The translations under genes and the position numbers were made by a program. DNA of 64,000 nucleotides from Cephalotus follicularis (Eukaryota > Streptophyta > Magnoliopsida > Oxalidales > Cephalotaceae): NCBI GenBank assembly GCA_001972305.1, contig BDDD01000321.1, positions 124,001 to 188,000 of the forward strand, read 5' to 3'. Position 1 is the stretch's first letter, and each line of letters begins with the position of its first letter. The notes below the pieces were generated by a model, which had not been told where the DNA came from, did no database searches, and was given only the letters and a program-made list of their open reading frames with translations. Positions 1 through 10,849 of this stretch are shown here, in pieces.

Positions 1-2111
1 AATGTCTTCACTTCTTCCTCACGTTCTAAGTGGCTTTCCAAGCCCGTGGTATTACCATCACACTTCCACCCATATCGAGCTTCAGATCTTGATACATCTT
101 GTTAATCACTGGATGTACGGAGAAACTGGAGCGATAGGCTTGCGACCACAGCTCATCCACATCAAACAATTCATAACCATATGATCCATAACCATATGGT
201 TTACAACTGCACAATCCATAACCGTACAATCTGTATCCGTTCAATCTGTAACCATACTATATCCATATCACTGGGTCTCTAAGAACCCAACACATCGCCT
301 ATTATTATTCCACAACTTTAAATAACTCCAATTAGCACTTGATCAATCATATCACATCAGCAGAATAATCAATTGAATACATTTCAACTCTTATAATCTC
401 CCAAAAATCGGGTATGAAGTATTCGTTTACAAGATTATGCCCCCTGCAAAGAAAACACATTTTATATGTCCACACTCCCGAAGGAGAAACCAACAGTCAT
501 AAATGGGCTCAGCCCTCAATAAACCACAATTTAGATCCGAATCATCATTATAATATCTCAAGTAATGAATCCATTAAAATCACTCTTAGGATTTCTCGAA
601 ATTTCGGCATGAAGTATTCGTTTATCGTACTCCATGCCACCTGATAAACCACAGTTTATATGTTTGGGGATCAACCCTCATCTCATCATAATCTATATGC
701 TGGGGGCTCTGCCCACACCATACTACATCACAACTAAATCCAGTATATCATTTGCATGCAGAGGACAATCCTTTCAATACCCTCAATGACGGGTTTGAAC
801 ATATCCAATAACATCATACACATGCAAAGGATAGTCATGTCAAGACCTCAAATGATGGGTCTGATCATATCCAACAATATCATACACCGATCAATTTATG
901 CACTGCCACATGCCGGCATGTCCAATACATCAACACACATTTATATTCTCGCACTGCCACAAGCCGGCAGGTCATATAATGTAAATATACTGTCCATCTA
1001 CATCAACTACCTCATACAACCATAGATAAAAGAATATAGATTCTTACCCTGTACTTGGACTGTCTAATCACTGACGCGTCCACCTGAACCTGAACTTAAA
1101 CCTGACCCACTTCATTTCAATGAAACAGATCAACAGCCGATGGCTGTGTACAATACACATAAGTAATAAATGAGTGTAGAGGTGTAACAGATATATATGT
1201 AATGTCAATCATGTGAGATGCGTACATAGCATAACCAATGTGAACAATGTCATTTCACATTTATACAAGTCATAACACAATACGTCATCAATAACTCTAC
1301 CATATACCATCATCCGGGGCCTTTCGTCCCGTATCAATCCATGATCGTGCTCTATCCATTACATTTCACATCCGTTCATGCTCCATAGCCGTTTACGGTC
1401 TATATTCATTCACAATTCGTATCCGTTTACGGCCCACAGTCGTTTACGGTCAATACCAATTTATAATTCATGTCCGTTACGGCCAACAGCCGTTCACGGT
1501 CCATATCCGTTCACTTTACTAGGAATCTAGAGGCTAACAACATATGTAGTTGTCATTCAGGGGTTGACTAAATACATATACTGTCCCATACCAGGATATA
1601 TAAGTAGTTGGCCGCCCTATCAGTTCGTTCACAATCTATTTCGAGCATCCATGCAATGCCCATCAACTCGATAACAGTCCATTCGATCACCATCCGACCA
1701 ATAACGACCCATTCGATCACTAACCATTCAATAACAGTTCATTTGATCACTAACCGCTCAACGACGGTTCATATGATCACTAACCGCTTAACAACGGTTC
1801 AAACGATCACTATCCGTTCAACAACGGTCCATATGATTGCTAACCGCTCAACAACGGTTCATTCGATCATGATACGATCGATACGATACGATACGATCCA
1901 TGATGATACACTAGCCATTCTCAATGACCATCCATATTCTATTTTGAACAATTACTATTTGATACAGAAAACTTTTTCGACAACACTTACGCCTTTCGGC
2001 CTATTCGATCGACCACTTAGCCATTACGACTTATTCGGTTGGTCACTTGACCATTTCGGACTTCAAAGCCCTCACTGTCACTTCATTCGATGTATCCCGT
2101 AGGATTTCGGG
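1..2111. repeat. AT-rich repeat block, probably retrotransposon-derived
   Basis: No credible gene is visible. The block is made of short, diverged tandem motifs: variants of CCATAACCATATG (about 170-255), CTGCCACAAGCCGGCA (about 900-970) and CCGTTTACGGTC (about 1370-1510), then a 30-bp array. Similar short-motif arrays occur in the LTR at 2599-5908, so this is probably decayed LTR or internal DNA of a related gypsy element. No terminal repeat was found, so the assignment is inference. Confidence 0.45.
1655..1880. repeat. 30-bp tandem repeat, about 7 units
   Basis: The word GATCAC or a close variant recurs at 1685, 1715, 1745, 1775, 1805, 1835 and 1865, an exact 30-bp spacing. A unit reads roughly CATTCGATCACTAACCGCTC followed by AACAACGGTT. 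Because 30 is a multiple of 3, the array stays open in one frame and creates a spurious 164-residue reading frame (1608-2102) with a 10-residue period. This is a minisatellite, not a gene. Confidence 0.85.
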
Positions 2112-2468
2112 AGGTCTGCCTTCCGGGTAATCCATAACAGCAAAGATCTTCTCCAGATCTTGTAACTATCTTTCCGCAATAATCGCATCGAGTTTCCCCT
2201 TAAAACTGGAAGGACTATGCTTCATGAATCTGTCAAGATTCCTTCCAAACTGATTTCCATCATCACGTGCACCATGGCCAGGAGCCATGTGTTGTGGATG
2301 AGCTTGAGCGTACAATCAACGCGTATCCACCATGTTTGCAGCATCCGCAGCCATTTGCTGCTGGAAGTAATCCGCTATACGGCTCATAAGGTTCGTTTTG
2401 TCATTTACTTCCTCAGGAACACTTCCATTAGCGGCTCAAGGCCTTCCGCGTTTTCTCCTTCCATCCAT
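2112..2468 (-). pseudogene. gag remnant of a Ty3/gypsy chromovirus
   Basis: The minus strand downstream of the PBS encodes a recognisable gag start in several frames. A Met-Asp-Gly-Arg-Arg-Lys start at about 2468 is followed by ADYFQQQMAADAANMV, then FMKHSPSSFKGK, then LEKIFAVMDYPE. This is the pattern of plant Tekay-type gag: FxxxxPPxFxGxxDPxxAExWLxxLEKIF. The reading frame has several stops and frame changes and is lost near 2112, where the sequence passes into the repeat block. Non-functional. It belongs to the element whose 5' LTR is 2599-5908. Confidence 0.6.
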
Positions 2469-2580
2469 TTTGTTTCCTATAAGGAAAGATGTCATTGTTC
2501 ATCTCGAGGAAACAATCGTTAATTGCCAAGGAACTTATCCAAGCTAAGAACTTATCCAAGCTAAGCATATAAATGGATAT

Positions 2581-2594
2581 ATGCTCTGATACCA
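2581..2594 (-). other. Primer-binding site (initiator tRNA-Met type)
   Basis: The minus strand reads TGGTATCAGAGCAT, the standard plant primer-binding site complementary to the 3' end of initiator tRNA-Met. It begins 4 bp inside the LTR end at 2599, as expected for a 5' LTR on the minus strand. It fixes the element's orientation. Confidence 0.85.
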
Positions 2595-3468
2595 CTGTTG
2601 TCACACCCCGTTCCCATAACAACAATAATAATGGTAGCAATTAACATAATATCCGGCTTATACAATTTTACGCGGAAATTTAAAACTTTCAAAATGATTA
2701 ATAACTTGCGGAAGCATTTAAATATAAGCCGAATTAAAACGTAACATGCATCCCATACTACATGGTACAACAACAAACATTATCAAAGTTAACTGCCCTC
2801 AAACGGAGCGTGAACAATATTCATCAATACATCGATTCATTTATTACAATGATCCATTAACGTTTCTCAAAGGTAAAAACAACATAAAACTCCATTCGCT
2901 CCACGGAGCTCAACGGTAACAATCTGCTGCATCAACCTGAAATCAATCTGAAATTGTAGGGGGTTAGCCTTTGTCCTCACTCGGCTAAGTATAAATACAG
3001 TTTGGTTTCAATGATAATGCATGTCATGTATGAATGCACAGTGATGCAGTAAGGTATATATAACAGTATATACATATATGTATCTATATATGCATATTCA
3101 CAGTAAAGGTGCAACCCGTTAGGGATACACCAACACAATCACGGTCATGTCCTCAGCGGACCAGTCACAATCATGTCCTCAAAGGACCGAACAAACCATC
3201 AGTTATGCCTCAACGGGCCAACAATCCAGTAATACATGTCACAGCGGACAAACAAACCAATACGGTCAATCATGCGGGGATGCTTCCACTCTGTGTTTAG
3301 CACCCGGCTACTTCCGCTCTGTGTTTAGTAACCGCCACAACAGTCAATCAGTCACATCGGACAAACAATACATCAATCATGTCACATCGGACAAACAATC
3401 CAATTCAAGTTGCTTACACAATAGTGCTTAGCAACCGGTTACTAACACAACAGTGCTTAGTAACCAAA

Positions 3469-3960
3469 AGGGAGTCCCTGGCTACTTACTCAACAGAGCT
3501 TAGTAACCATTGTATGGGAAACCCAAGCTACTTACTTAACAGAGCTTAGTAGCTTCCGTATATGGAATCTTCGGCTACTTACTCAACAGAGCTTAGCAGT
3601 GGAGTTCCTGGCTACTTACTCAATAGAGCTTAGTAACCCAAAAAGGAGTCCCTGGCTACTTACTCAACAGAGATTAGTAACCATTGCATGGGAAACCCTA
3701 GCTACTTACTCAACAGAGCTTAGTAGCTACCATATATGGAATCTCCGGCTACTTACTCAACAGAGCTTAGTAGTGGAGTTCCTGACTACTTACTCAACAG
3801 AGCTTAGCAGCCAAACACAATCAATCAATCCATTACAAGTAATTATTAACAAATATAAGACTCGTAAACAATACATTTCCAAATGTACATCGGTCCTTTT
3901 AAAACGGTGCACAGTCTTGGCTACTTACCCAACAGGGCTTAGATGTCGTCAAAAGTTTCT
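3469..3960. repeat. Higher-order tandem repeat in LTR
   Basis: The core GGCTACTTACTCAACAGAGC followed by TTAGTA recurs about every 55-60 bp. The cores alternate between distinguishable variants (GGAGTCCCT-, GGGAAACCC-, TATGGAATCT- and GTGGAGTTCCT-leading). The same order of variants appears twice, starting near 3470 and near 3645, giving a super-unit of about 178 bp. The array lies in the 3' half of the LTR on the element's own strand. Confidence 0.85.
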
Positions 3961-5500
3961 CAATCCCTTAAAACCACTTTCACAATCCTTTTGGAAAACA
4001 TACATTTCCATATAACAATGAATTAATAAACCATTTATACGCTTCTAAAATGAAGAACATTTTAGAAAACAGGTGATAGCTCAATCAACAATTGTATGCA
4101 ATGCAAACATATGCTCAATAATGCAAACGGGCTCTATTCACGTCAACATGCACCATATAGGCGTTAATGTTCAACCCAGTCACTTAAGCGTCGCCGCTTA
4201 ACTCTTAGAGTCAATGCTTTCAACCAGAAACTTTACGCGTCAACATCTCATCCCTTTGGCGTCGATGCTCTGAGGTAGGAACCTCATGCTTCAACGGCAC
4301 ACATGTCCATTCTCACACACGACGAATCATGGCGTCGACGTTTATCGCGAATCATGACTCATTGTCCGTATAACAATCCATAGCGTCGACGCTTCTTTCC
4401 TAAGCGTCGACGGTTAAGCGAACCAAAACACGGTTCCTTCAACATGCCTCAAAACCAATAAAGTTCAAGCATACAACACATGCAATCCGATCTACAATCA
4501 TTGTAAAACACAATATGCGTGACGGGTTAACTATTCATAGCAACCCTAACACAGTCACACAATCCATAATCCACAGTCCACAATCATTCTACGACACGAT
4601 ATGCATAACAGGTTAACTACTCACAATAACCCTAACACAGTCACACAATTCACAATCCGCAAACCATGCATTTCATCAATGGCATTACAATATTATTGAA
4701 CTCAAACTTGCATGTATAGCTTCCCCTACCTTTGATTCCAAGGTAGGAATCGCAGCAGCAGCAGCACAATCGAGCCGCAGGTTCAATTGCCGAACCTTTC
4801 CCAGAAACCGTTGAACCGAACTCGGTTCTCGCCAATTGATCAATTCCTCAATGCCAAATCCAATTGCCACTCGCACACTGCACATACACAACATTTCCGT
4901 TATGTTCGAGACACAAAACATTTTCGTCGCCGAAACGCCGGCCGGATTCCGACCTACACAACCAGGCGGTGAAACACCCATCAACGGGTTCCACATTGAA
5001 CGGTCTACTCAAAACCGGTCAAGACTCGCCGGGAATCGGCGTCGAACGCCGCGCCACGGCCGGCAGCGAGTTGCGACTCACTGAGTCAACTCGCCGGACC
5101 TCCACAGGTCCGATCACCACCCAAAAACGCCACACATTCACCAGTCCTACACGTCACTGCCCGTGACTCACCAAGACTCGGCGCCAAACGCGTCGTCTCA
5201 GGCGACAGTGAGTCGACTCGCTGAGTCGACTCAGTCAAGCCATTCCGGCCGATTCCGGCCAAATCACGCCTCACCGGTGGTGGAAATGGGTAGAGCGGAC
5301 CTTCTACACCATAACCCACGCCACCCGCGACGCTAACGGCGCCGGGAAACGCTGGGAGGAGGCGCGATAGGGGCGGCAGAGGAGAAGAAAACAGAAGAGA
5401 AAATAGGGGAAGGGGGAAGAGCTTACCGGCGGTAGGCATGCCTGGGTGGTCCGCCGTCCTCTCCCGGTCACGTGGCTGGCTCCGGCGTTGTCTCTAGCGC

Positions 5501-5556
5501 CCTCTCTCACTCTCTCTCCCGCTGTCTCTCCCAGTCTCTCTCTCTCTTTCTCTCGT
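5501..5556. repeat. TC-rich microsatellite
   Basis: An imperfect (TC)n run with interruptions inside the LTR. It produces Arg/Glu- or Leu/Ser-rich spurious reading frames on both strands. Confidence 0.8.
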
Positions 5557-5908
5557 CTGCAGGTACCCCTTCGCACGGGCACGCTATGCACCCGTGTCTC
5601 CCCCTTCTTCCTTTATTATTTTGCTCCCTCCTTAGTATTTTTTTGTAAAATACTATGGTCTGGGTCCCGATTTTTTCGTAAATCGCGACATAAATTATCC
5701 AAATGACCACCAAAATAATCGCAATAAAAATGCGAACATTTGGGCTTTATTGTCACGCATTAAAAATAGGTTTTATTAGCCGTTTTGGGCAACGCAATTA
5801 CGACTTCAACGCGTAATGCCTTTTTATTACTCCGGACTCTATCGATTTTATCACGACTGTACACGCACCAATTTCATAATAATTATTTATGAAATTCGGG
5901 GCGTTACA

Positions 5909-6339
5909 TTAGTCTCTACTAAGACAGGTTATATCACGTATGGATAATATATCATGTAATAAATAGATACAGTCAATCACAAAATTTAGTTAATTATCAT
6001 TCTAAAAACTTTTAAAACTGATAATTTTAGTTAATTCTCAAAGCAAATTACAGAGAATACTTATATTCCTTGTATGTTTTTTGTGAAGTATAAAGGTTGA
6101 GCGTTTTTACTATAAATTTTGTTGTTGTGGTTTTACTTCTTTACTGTGTTTAAATATCATTGTGTGCGAGTCTACTTCACCTATATACAGCGGGTGTTGC
6201 ACAGAATTGGACTGTGATCTAGTGCCAAGCTTTGATTCGGGAAAACTCTATCCGAAGGACTCCCCTTCTAGACACAAAACATTCTCTCTCTCTCCGGATT
6301 CTATTTTGCTTCAACCTCACTACCACAATATTGAGAGAT
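5909..6339. other. 5' flank of the UGT gene
   Basis: AT-rich DNA between the chromovirus LTR and the UGT start codon. It should contain the UGT promoter and 5' untranslated region, cut to at most 430 bp of non-LTR sequence by the adjacent insertion. Apart from the TATA-like word at 6111-6117 no element is recognised. Confidence 0.5.
6111..6117 (+). promoter_or_regulatory. Candidate TATA box for the UGT gene
   Basis: TATAAAT preceded by a T-rich stretch, 223 bp upstream of the chosen start codon. It would place transcription start near 6145. This is sequence resemblance only. Confidence 0.35.
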
Positions 6340-7761
6340 ATGTCAGATTCAGGTGACCTCCACCTCCATCCTCATGTAGCTCTCCTCCCTAGTGCCGGAA
6401 TGGGTCATTTGACCCCCTTCCTTAGACTTGCTGCATCACTTGTCCACCAAAAGTGCAGAGTCACCGTCCTCACAATCCACCCAAGTGTCTCACACGCAGA
6501 GTCTCAGCTCATCTCTCGTTTCTTCTCCGCGTTCCCTCAAGTCACCCAAATGCACTTTCCTCTCCTCCCTGTTGATCCCTCCACTGCAAAGTCTGAGGAT
6601 CCCTTTTGGCTCCAGAGGGATGCTATTCGTCGCTCAGCTTACCTTCTATCCCCTCTGCTCTCCACTCTGTCACCACCTCTCTCTGCTCTCATCTATGACG
6701 AATTCTTGGTTTCCCCTCTCATTCCAATCTCCACAAGTTTGTCTCTCCCTGGCTACACCTTCTTCACATCCTCGGCTAGAATGTGCTGTCTCTTTGCTTC
6801 TTTGTCAACCTCTGTAGCAGACAAAATCAACTCTGGTTCATATCGATTAAGTGACCACCTTGAAATTCAAGTCACCCCTCCAATACCTGTATCCTCAATT
6901 CCTCCACTATTTATGAACCCAAACAGTATCTTGGGCACAATATTAAAGGAAGATAGCCGAGAGGTCATAAAATCAAATGGGATTTTGATCAACACATTTG
7001 AAATGCTAGAACAAGACTCGCTAGATGCACTTAATAAAGGAAGAGTAAGAAAAGGTTTGCCTCCAGTATACGCCATAGGACCTCTAGAACCTTGTGAGTT
7101 TGAGATTGGTGAACGGGGTTTACCATTGAAGTGGCTTAATGATCAACCAGCTGGGTCAGTGGTCTATGTTAGCTTTGGCAGTAGGACAGCAAGCATAATG
7201 GAGCAAATAAGAGAGATAGGGCATGGGTTGGTAGGGAGTGGATATAGATTCATATGGGTGGTGAAGACGAAGGAAGTGGACAGGGATGAAGAAGAGGAAT
7301 TACATGAGGTGCTTGGGCATGAGCTAATGCAAAAGATTCAGGGCAAGGGTTTGGTGGTGAAGCATTGGGTGGACCAAAGTGAGATACTTGGTCACAAGGC
7401 TGTAGGTGGATTTTTGAGTCATTCTGGGTGGAACTCATCAATGGAGGCTGCGTACCACGGCGTGCGCATGCTAGCGTGGCCGCAACATGGGGATCAAAAG
7501 ATAAATGCAGAGGTGGTGGAGATGAGTGGGCTGGGTTTGTGGGTAAGAAGTTGGGGGTGGGGTCACGAGGTGGTGGTCAAAGGAGAGGAGATTGGAGAGA
7601 GAATTAAAGAAATGATGGAGAGTGAGTCGTCGTCGTTGTTGAGAGTGGAAGCTGCACATGTTGGAGAAGAGGCAAGGAAGGCTGTTGGAGTCTGTGGGAG
7701 TTCCGAGACAACTTTGAAAGAGCTCATCCAGGAGTGGAACGACATCAAAGCCTTCGACTGA
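6340..7761 (+). CDS. UDP-glycosyltransferase, UGT708-like (probable flavonoid C-glycosyltransferase)
   Basis: Family 1 (GT1, GT-B fold) cytosolic enzyme of 473 residues transferring sugar from a UDP-sugar to a small acceptor. The N-terminal [17 protein letters not shown], the [14 protein letters not shown] region and the C-terminal domain closely resemble plant UGT708 enzymes, several of which C-glycosylate 2-hydroxyflavanones or flavones; the substrate here is inferred. The catalytic His is His23 and the partnering Asp is Asp120 (IYDEF). The 44-residue PSPG donor-binding box spans Trp343-Gln386 and ends in GDQ. In the box the usual HCGWNS reads HSGWNS (Ser for Cys at 362). The frame is open from 6232, but Met37 (6340) is chosen because family homology starts there and the 36 upstream residues are unlike any UGT. 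There is no intron. The gene is intact but wedged between two retroelements: an LTR ends 431 bp upstream and element 1 begins 109 bp after the stop. Confidence 0.92.
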   Translation: MSDSGDLHLHPHVALLPSAGMGHLTPFLRLAASLVHQKCRVTVLTIHPSVSHAESQLISRFFSAFPQVTQMHFPLLPVDPSTAKSEDPFWLQRDAIRRSAYLLSPLLSTLSPPLSALIYDEFLVSPLIPISTSLSLPGYTFFTSSARMCCLFASLSTSVADKINSGSYRLSDHLEIQVTPPIPVSSIPPLFMNPNSILGTILKEDSREVIKSNGILINTFEMLEQDSLDALNKGRVRKGLPPVYAIGPLEPCEFEIGERGLPLKWLNDQPAGSVVYVSFGSRTASIMEQIREIGHGLVGSGYRFIWVVKTKEVDRDEEEELHEVLGHELMQKIQGKGLVVKHWVDQSEILGHKAVGGFLSHSGWNSSMEAAYHGVRMLAWPQHGDQKINAEVVEMSGLGLWVRSWGWGHEVVVKGEEIGERIKEMMESESSSLLRVEAAHVGEEARKAVGVCGSSETTLKELIQEWNDIKAFD

Positions 7762-7778
7762 AATGTGTGAAATTCTTA

Positions 7779-7784
7779 AATAAA
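7779..7784 (+). terminator. Candidate poly(A) signal of the UGT gene
   Basis: AATAAA 18 bp after the UGT stop codon. The 3' untranslated region probably ended in what is now the insertion site of element 1 (TSD at 7865-7869). Confidence 0.45.
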
Positions 7785-7869
7785 ACAATTCTATTAGTGT
7801 TGGATATGTCTTGTTCTCTCTTCCATACTTTTTAAAGTGAGAGCAATTAGATACCTAAGAGTTTGTACT

Positions 7870-8769
7870 TGTTGATACAGAAATCATTCTCTCAACAGTA
7901 TCCTACGTGGAGGACTTTTATTTGTTAAGAGAAACGCTTGTCACTGATGCATGTAAGGAAGAAAGTGATCTCGGACACCTGCACAAGTAGCAACAATGGT
8001 GAAGGCCCAGGAGGTTGTTCTCCCGGGGACACTCCGACGCTCAAGTTAGTCAAGTGTAGATGAAATATTGTACTCTCTTTAATGTAAAAATTGCTGACCT
8101 TTGTTCAGTGTGTTGAACTTGTATTTATAGTGGACTTCTGTAATTGAATGAGCGTATGAATCGGATTGATCGTTATCCCCTAGGAAATGCCGAAGATCTC
8201 GGACATTCCCTTATCTCCGCCTGTAATGTAGCTACTTTCCTTTATTGTAGTGATTGACTTGGACTCTATCTCTGTGTTTGGATAAGTACAGATCCCTTGG
8301 AATCTGGTAAAGGTTATCCCCTTATCCCGTAGATAAGGTTGAGATCCTCCATTATAGGGTAGTATTGATTGTGACATGCCTGCCGAGGAAAGTAAGTCTC
8401 TGCTGTGGTTCCGAGGATGGAACAATGTGTAAGGTCATCCGAGGAAGAGATCCTCAGGTTCGGTATACAGGAGACCGTATCTCCTGTTCTCCACCTGCTA
8501 ATTACTATGGGCCGAGGGATTCCTCGGCCATCGCACCATGAAAGTGGCGTTTTGCCTTTGAGTCCGAGGAGTTTCCTCGGACTTGTGGTCTCAGTGTGTT
8601 GTCTTCGAAAAATGGTGGTCCTCGACTCTAGGTCCGAGATGGACGTTCATTGCCATAAGTGTACTCCTCGGTAGGGTCTACTAACAAGCTTCTAGTCTTC
8701 CCTGGACAGCTGGTCAAGTCTGCTGTGGACACGTGTCCTTGTTTTTATAAACCTATTTTTCCTCCATCA
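7870..8769 (-). repeat. LTR of Tat element 1 (900 bp)
   Basis: On the minus strand the LTR runs from TGATGGAGGAAAAA to TCTGTATCAACA. It aligns over its length with the 902-bp LTR at 22619-23520. The TATA-like word (reverse complement of TATTTATAG near 8111-8120) precedes the conserved U5 block. The CCTCGG/CCGAGG word recurs many times in U3. It is followed at 8770 by the polypurine tract, so it is a 3' LTR. Confidence 0.88.
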
Positions 8770-9359
8770 TATGCCCCCCTGGTTCTTGTTCTCTGAGCTT
8801 GGTCAGAGGAGGAGGACCAGAGTTGAGAGCCATGGCCCAGGCAAGCCTCCTATGCAATACTTCTTGGTAGTTCTTGCTTATATAAATTGGCCGAGGACGA
8901 GAGCATTGCCTTTGCGGCTCCTCTGACGCATAACATAGTCTGATTGAGCCGAGAAATAATGCTTGACCCTTGGTCTGCCTTCACTGCCATCAACAGATCT
9001 CGAGTATTGAACCGTTATGATTAGCCTTTAAGTTGCGTATTAAGTACGCTTTACACGTGTCATGCCCAGAGCAATTTCCGCCTCTGCCGTTTCGTTTCCC
9101 GCGCTTGATTTGACGGTCAGACTTCCCACCGTTGGATCTGATATGAGGTGGATGGCTAGGATCCGAGGAAGGGGCCTATAAAACCCTTGGTTCTTCCCAT
9201 AACACAACTTTTACTTCTTCAATCTTACGAACTCACAATACTTTTTCTCCAGAGCCAGTCGAATTTGCAGTATCTCCAGTTTCTTTTCTTCTTCAACTCA
9301 AAATTTTTGGTAAGTTCCTACCACTTTGTGCTTTCCTACACCGTTTTCTTCTTCTTTTA
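8770..9359 (+). promoter_or_regulatory. PPT (minus strand) and antisense-gene promoter region
   Basis: 8770-8780 is the minus-strand polypurine tract (CCAGGGGGGCATA abutting the LTR). The rest is a leader for the antisense gene. It contains a consensus TATAAAA at 9177-9183 after GGATCCGAGGAAGGGGCC, and GGTAAG at about 9309, a possible 5' UTR splice donor. Both features recur at the same relative place in element 2 (TATAAAA 23928-23934). This suggests a genuine promoter reading opposite to the retroelement. Confidence 0.55.
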
Positions 9360-10849
9360 ATGGACAATCAAGAGCTATCTTCTGGATCTTCTTCTTCTTC
9401 TCCTTCCCCCCTGTCCATTGCGCCTCTGGCTATGGTGCTTCCCCCCGCTGAGAGGCCTAGTGATGTAGAAAGTAGCCTAGGGGCTGTGGTGGGTGACCCT
9501 GTTGCACCCACTGCTGAGGGCAATCCTCTGGCCGAGGACTGTGCCTTTGAGTTGAGTAAACTCAATCTGGCCGAGGTCAAAGTTCTTACCAGAAAGTATA
9601 ATCTTCCTCGTGGATTGACCTTTGATATTCCTAGGGATCCTCGGATAATTGCTCAGAGCCGAGAAGGCCTTTTTGTGGTCTTCGAAGCTGCTCTTGCCCA
9701 TGGTCTGAGGGTCCCTGTTCCCTCTTTTGCCATCTCGGTCCTTTTGAACTTTAGTCTTCATCCTTCTCTTCTTCAACCTCAGTCTTGGGGTTTCATGATA
9801 GGCTTTTTAGTTAGATGTATAGAGTCCGAGGTGACAGCTACTGTGAATCTCTTCAAGGAGTTCCATGTCATCTCGGCCACCCCCAAAACAAATGGATATT
9901 TCTTCCTTCTCAACCCCACCCAATCAATAAAAAACTGGAGAAGAAAATACTTCTTAATAAAAAACTTCGAGGGATTCATTCCCTCCCCTTGGTGCACGTC
10001 CTTGGACGTCCCATTTTTAAACAAAAAAGCCCGTCTGTCCTCGGCTGAAAAATCAGGACTTAGCAAGCTCCTGGCTCTTGAGCCAGAAGACGTAAACTCC
10101 ACCGTGTTCGAGGATCGTCTAGTCCAGGCAGGACTTAGTAAACTCCTTGAACATGAATCCTTCTCGGAAGGGTCTGAGGAGGAAGAATCAGAGGAAGAGG
10201 AAGAGCACAATAGTCCTCTGCCCCCGATGTCTGAACAGACTTGTATATCACCTTCGTCTTCTTTGTCTTTTCTATTTGTACTATTTTTAATAACCCTTGT
10301 ATTCTCTGTTCTCTAACTGTGACTTTCCTGTCCTCTTTCAGCCATGGGTCCTCGCCGAGATGTGTCTGCCATCCTCAAGTCTGCTAGTCTGAGGAGGGCC
10401 TCTGATGCTTCTGGGTCGAAGTCCAAGGGAAAAGCCCCAATGACCGAGAAAGCAAGGCCGCCGATCAAGACACCTCCTCCTCCTCCTGCTAGGGTCTCGG
10501 TAACTGTGACCGAGAAGAGGAAGGAGACCCACAAGAGGCCGGCTGACCAGACCCCCTCAACTGAGCGAGCTTCTCTGACAAAGAGGAGCAGGAAAGACAA
10601 GGCTGTAGATGGCTCCGAGAGGGTTCGGGAGGTCGAGGACGTAGCTGCTCTCGGGGCCAGTTCCCAAGATCCCGTAATCGTTCCCCCTTCTCTGCCGGTA
10701 GACCAACTGCTTGATGGGTTGGATTTTGAGAGGCTGAGCTTGAATGATCCTGGAGTCCCTCAACGACTCAGCCGTCTAGTCTTCGTGCCCAGGGAGTTGG
10801 AGTCAAGGCAGGGGTGGACCAATGAAGACTTGTCCACCGTTTGTCTAAT
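9360..10849 (+). pseudogene. Antisense gypsy-type transposon protein, 5' part (exons 1-2), element 1
   Basis: Exon 1 (9360-10242) encodes MDNQELSSG, a Ser-rich stretch, then a PF04195-like domain (putative gypsy-type transposon) with RGLTFDIPRDPR, REGLFVVFEAAL and QSWGFMIGFLVRCIESE, and an acidic Glu-rich tail. A phase-1 intron has GTATAT as donor and TTTCAG as acceptor (10341). It leads to exon 2 (10342-), which starts SMGPRRD and is basic and Pro-rich with a KRSRK-type nuclear-signal-like cluster. Exon 2 is cut at about 10849 by the inversion breakpoint, where an unrelated tail (MPSI, stop) is read. Compared with element 2, eight residues (KSRSGVKK region) are missing near residue 184. The function of this protein family is unknown. 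Confidence 0.7.

Larger units (their letters stand above)
2599..5908 (-). mobile_element. 5' LTR (3.3 kb) of a minus-strand Ty3/gypsy chromovirus
   Basis: On the minus strand the LTR opens with TGTAACGCCCCGAATTTC and closes with CGGGGTGTGACA, imperfect inverted ends typical of plant Tekay-like chromoviruses. The initiator-Met PBS and a gag remnant follow immediately. The LTR is unusually rich in internal repeats: peroxide-like alternation of a GGACCG motif near 3120-3270, the 55-bp-based array at 3469-3960, GCGTCGACGC-like motifs near 4190-4410 and a TC-rich tract at 5501-5556. The other LTR lies outside the window, so no target duplication can be read. Open frames inside (for example 5086-5591) are low complexity and are not called genes. 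Confidence 0.8.

Noticed and set aside
1608-2102. A 164-residue repetitive open frame
   Set aside because: Generated by the 30-bp minisatellite; no start context or family.
5086-5591. Arg/Pro/Ser-rich open frames on both strands
   Set aside because: They lie in the GC- and TC-rich part of a chromovirus LTR; composition explains them.
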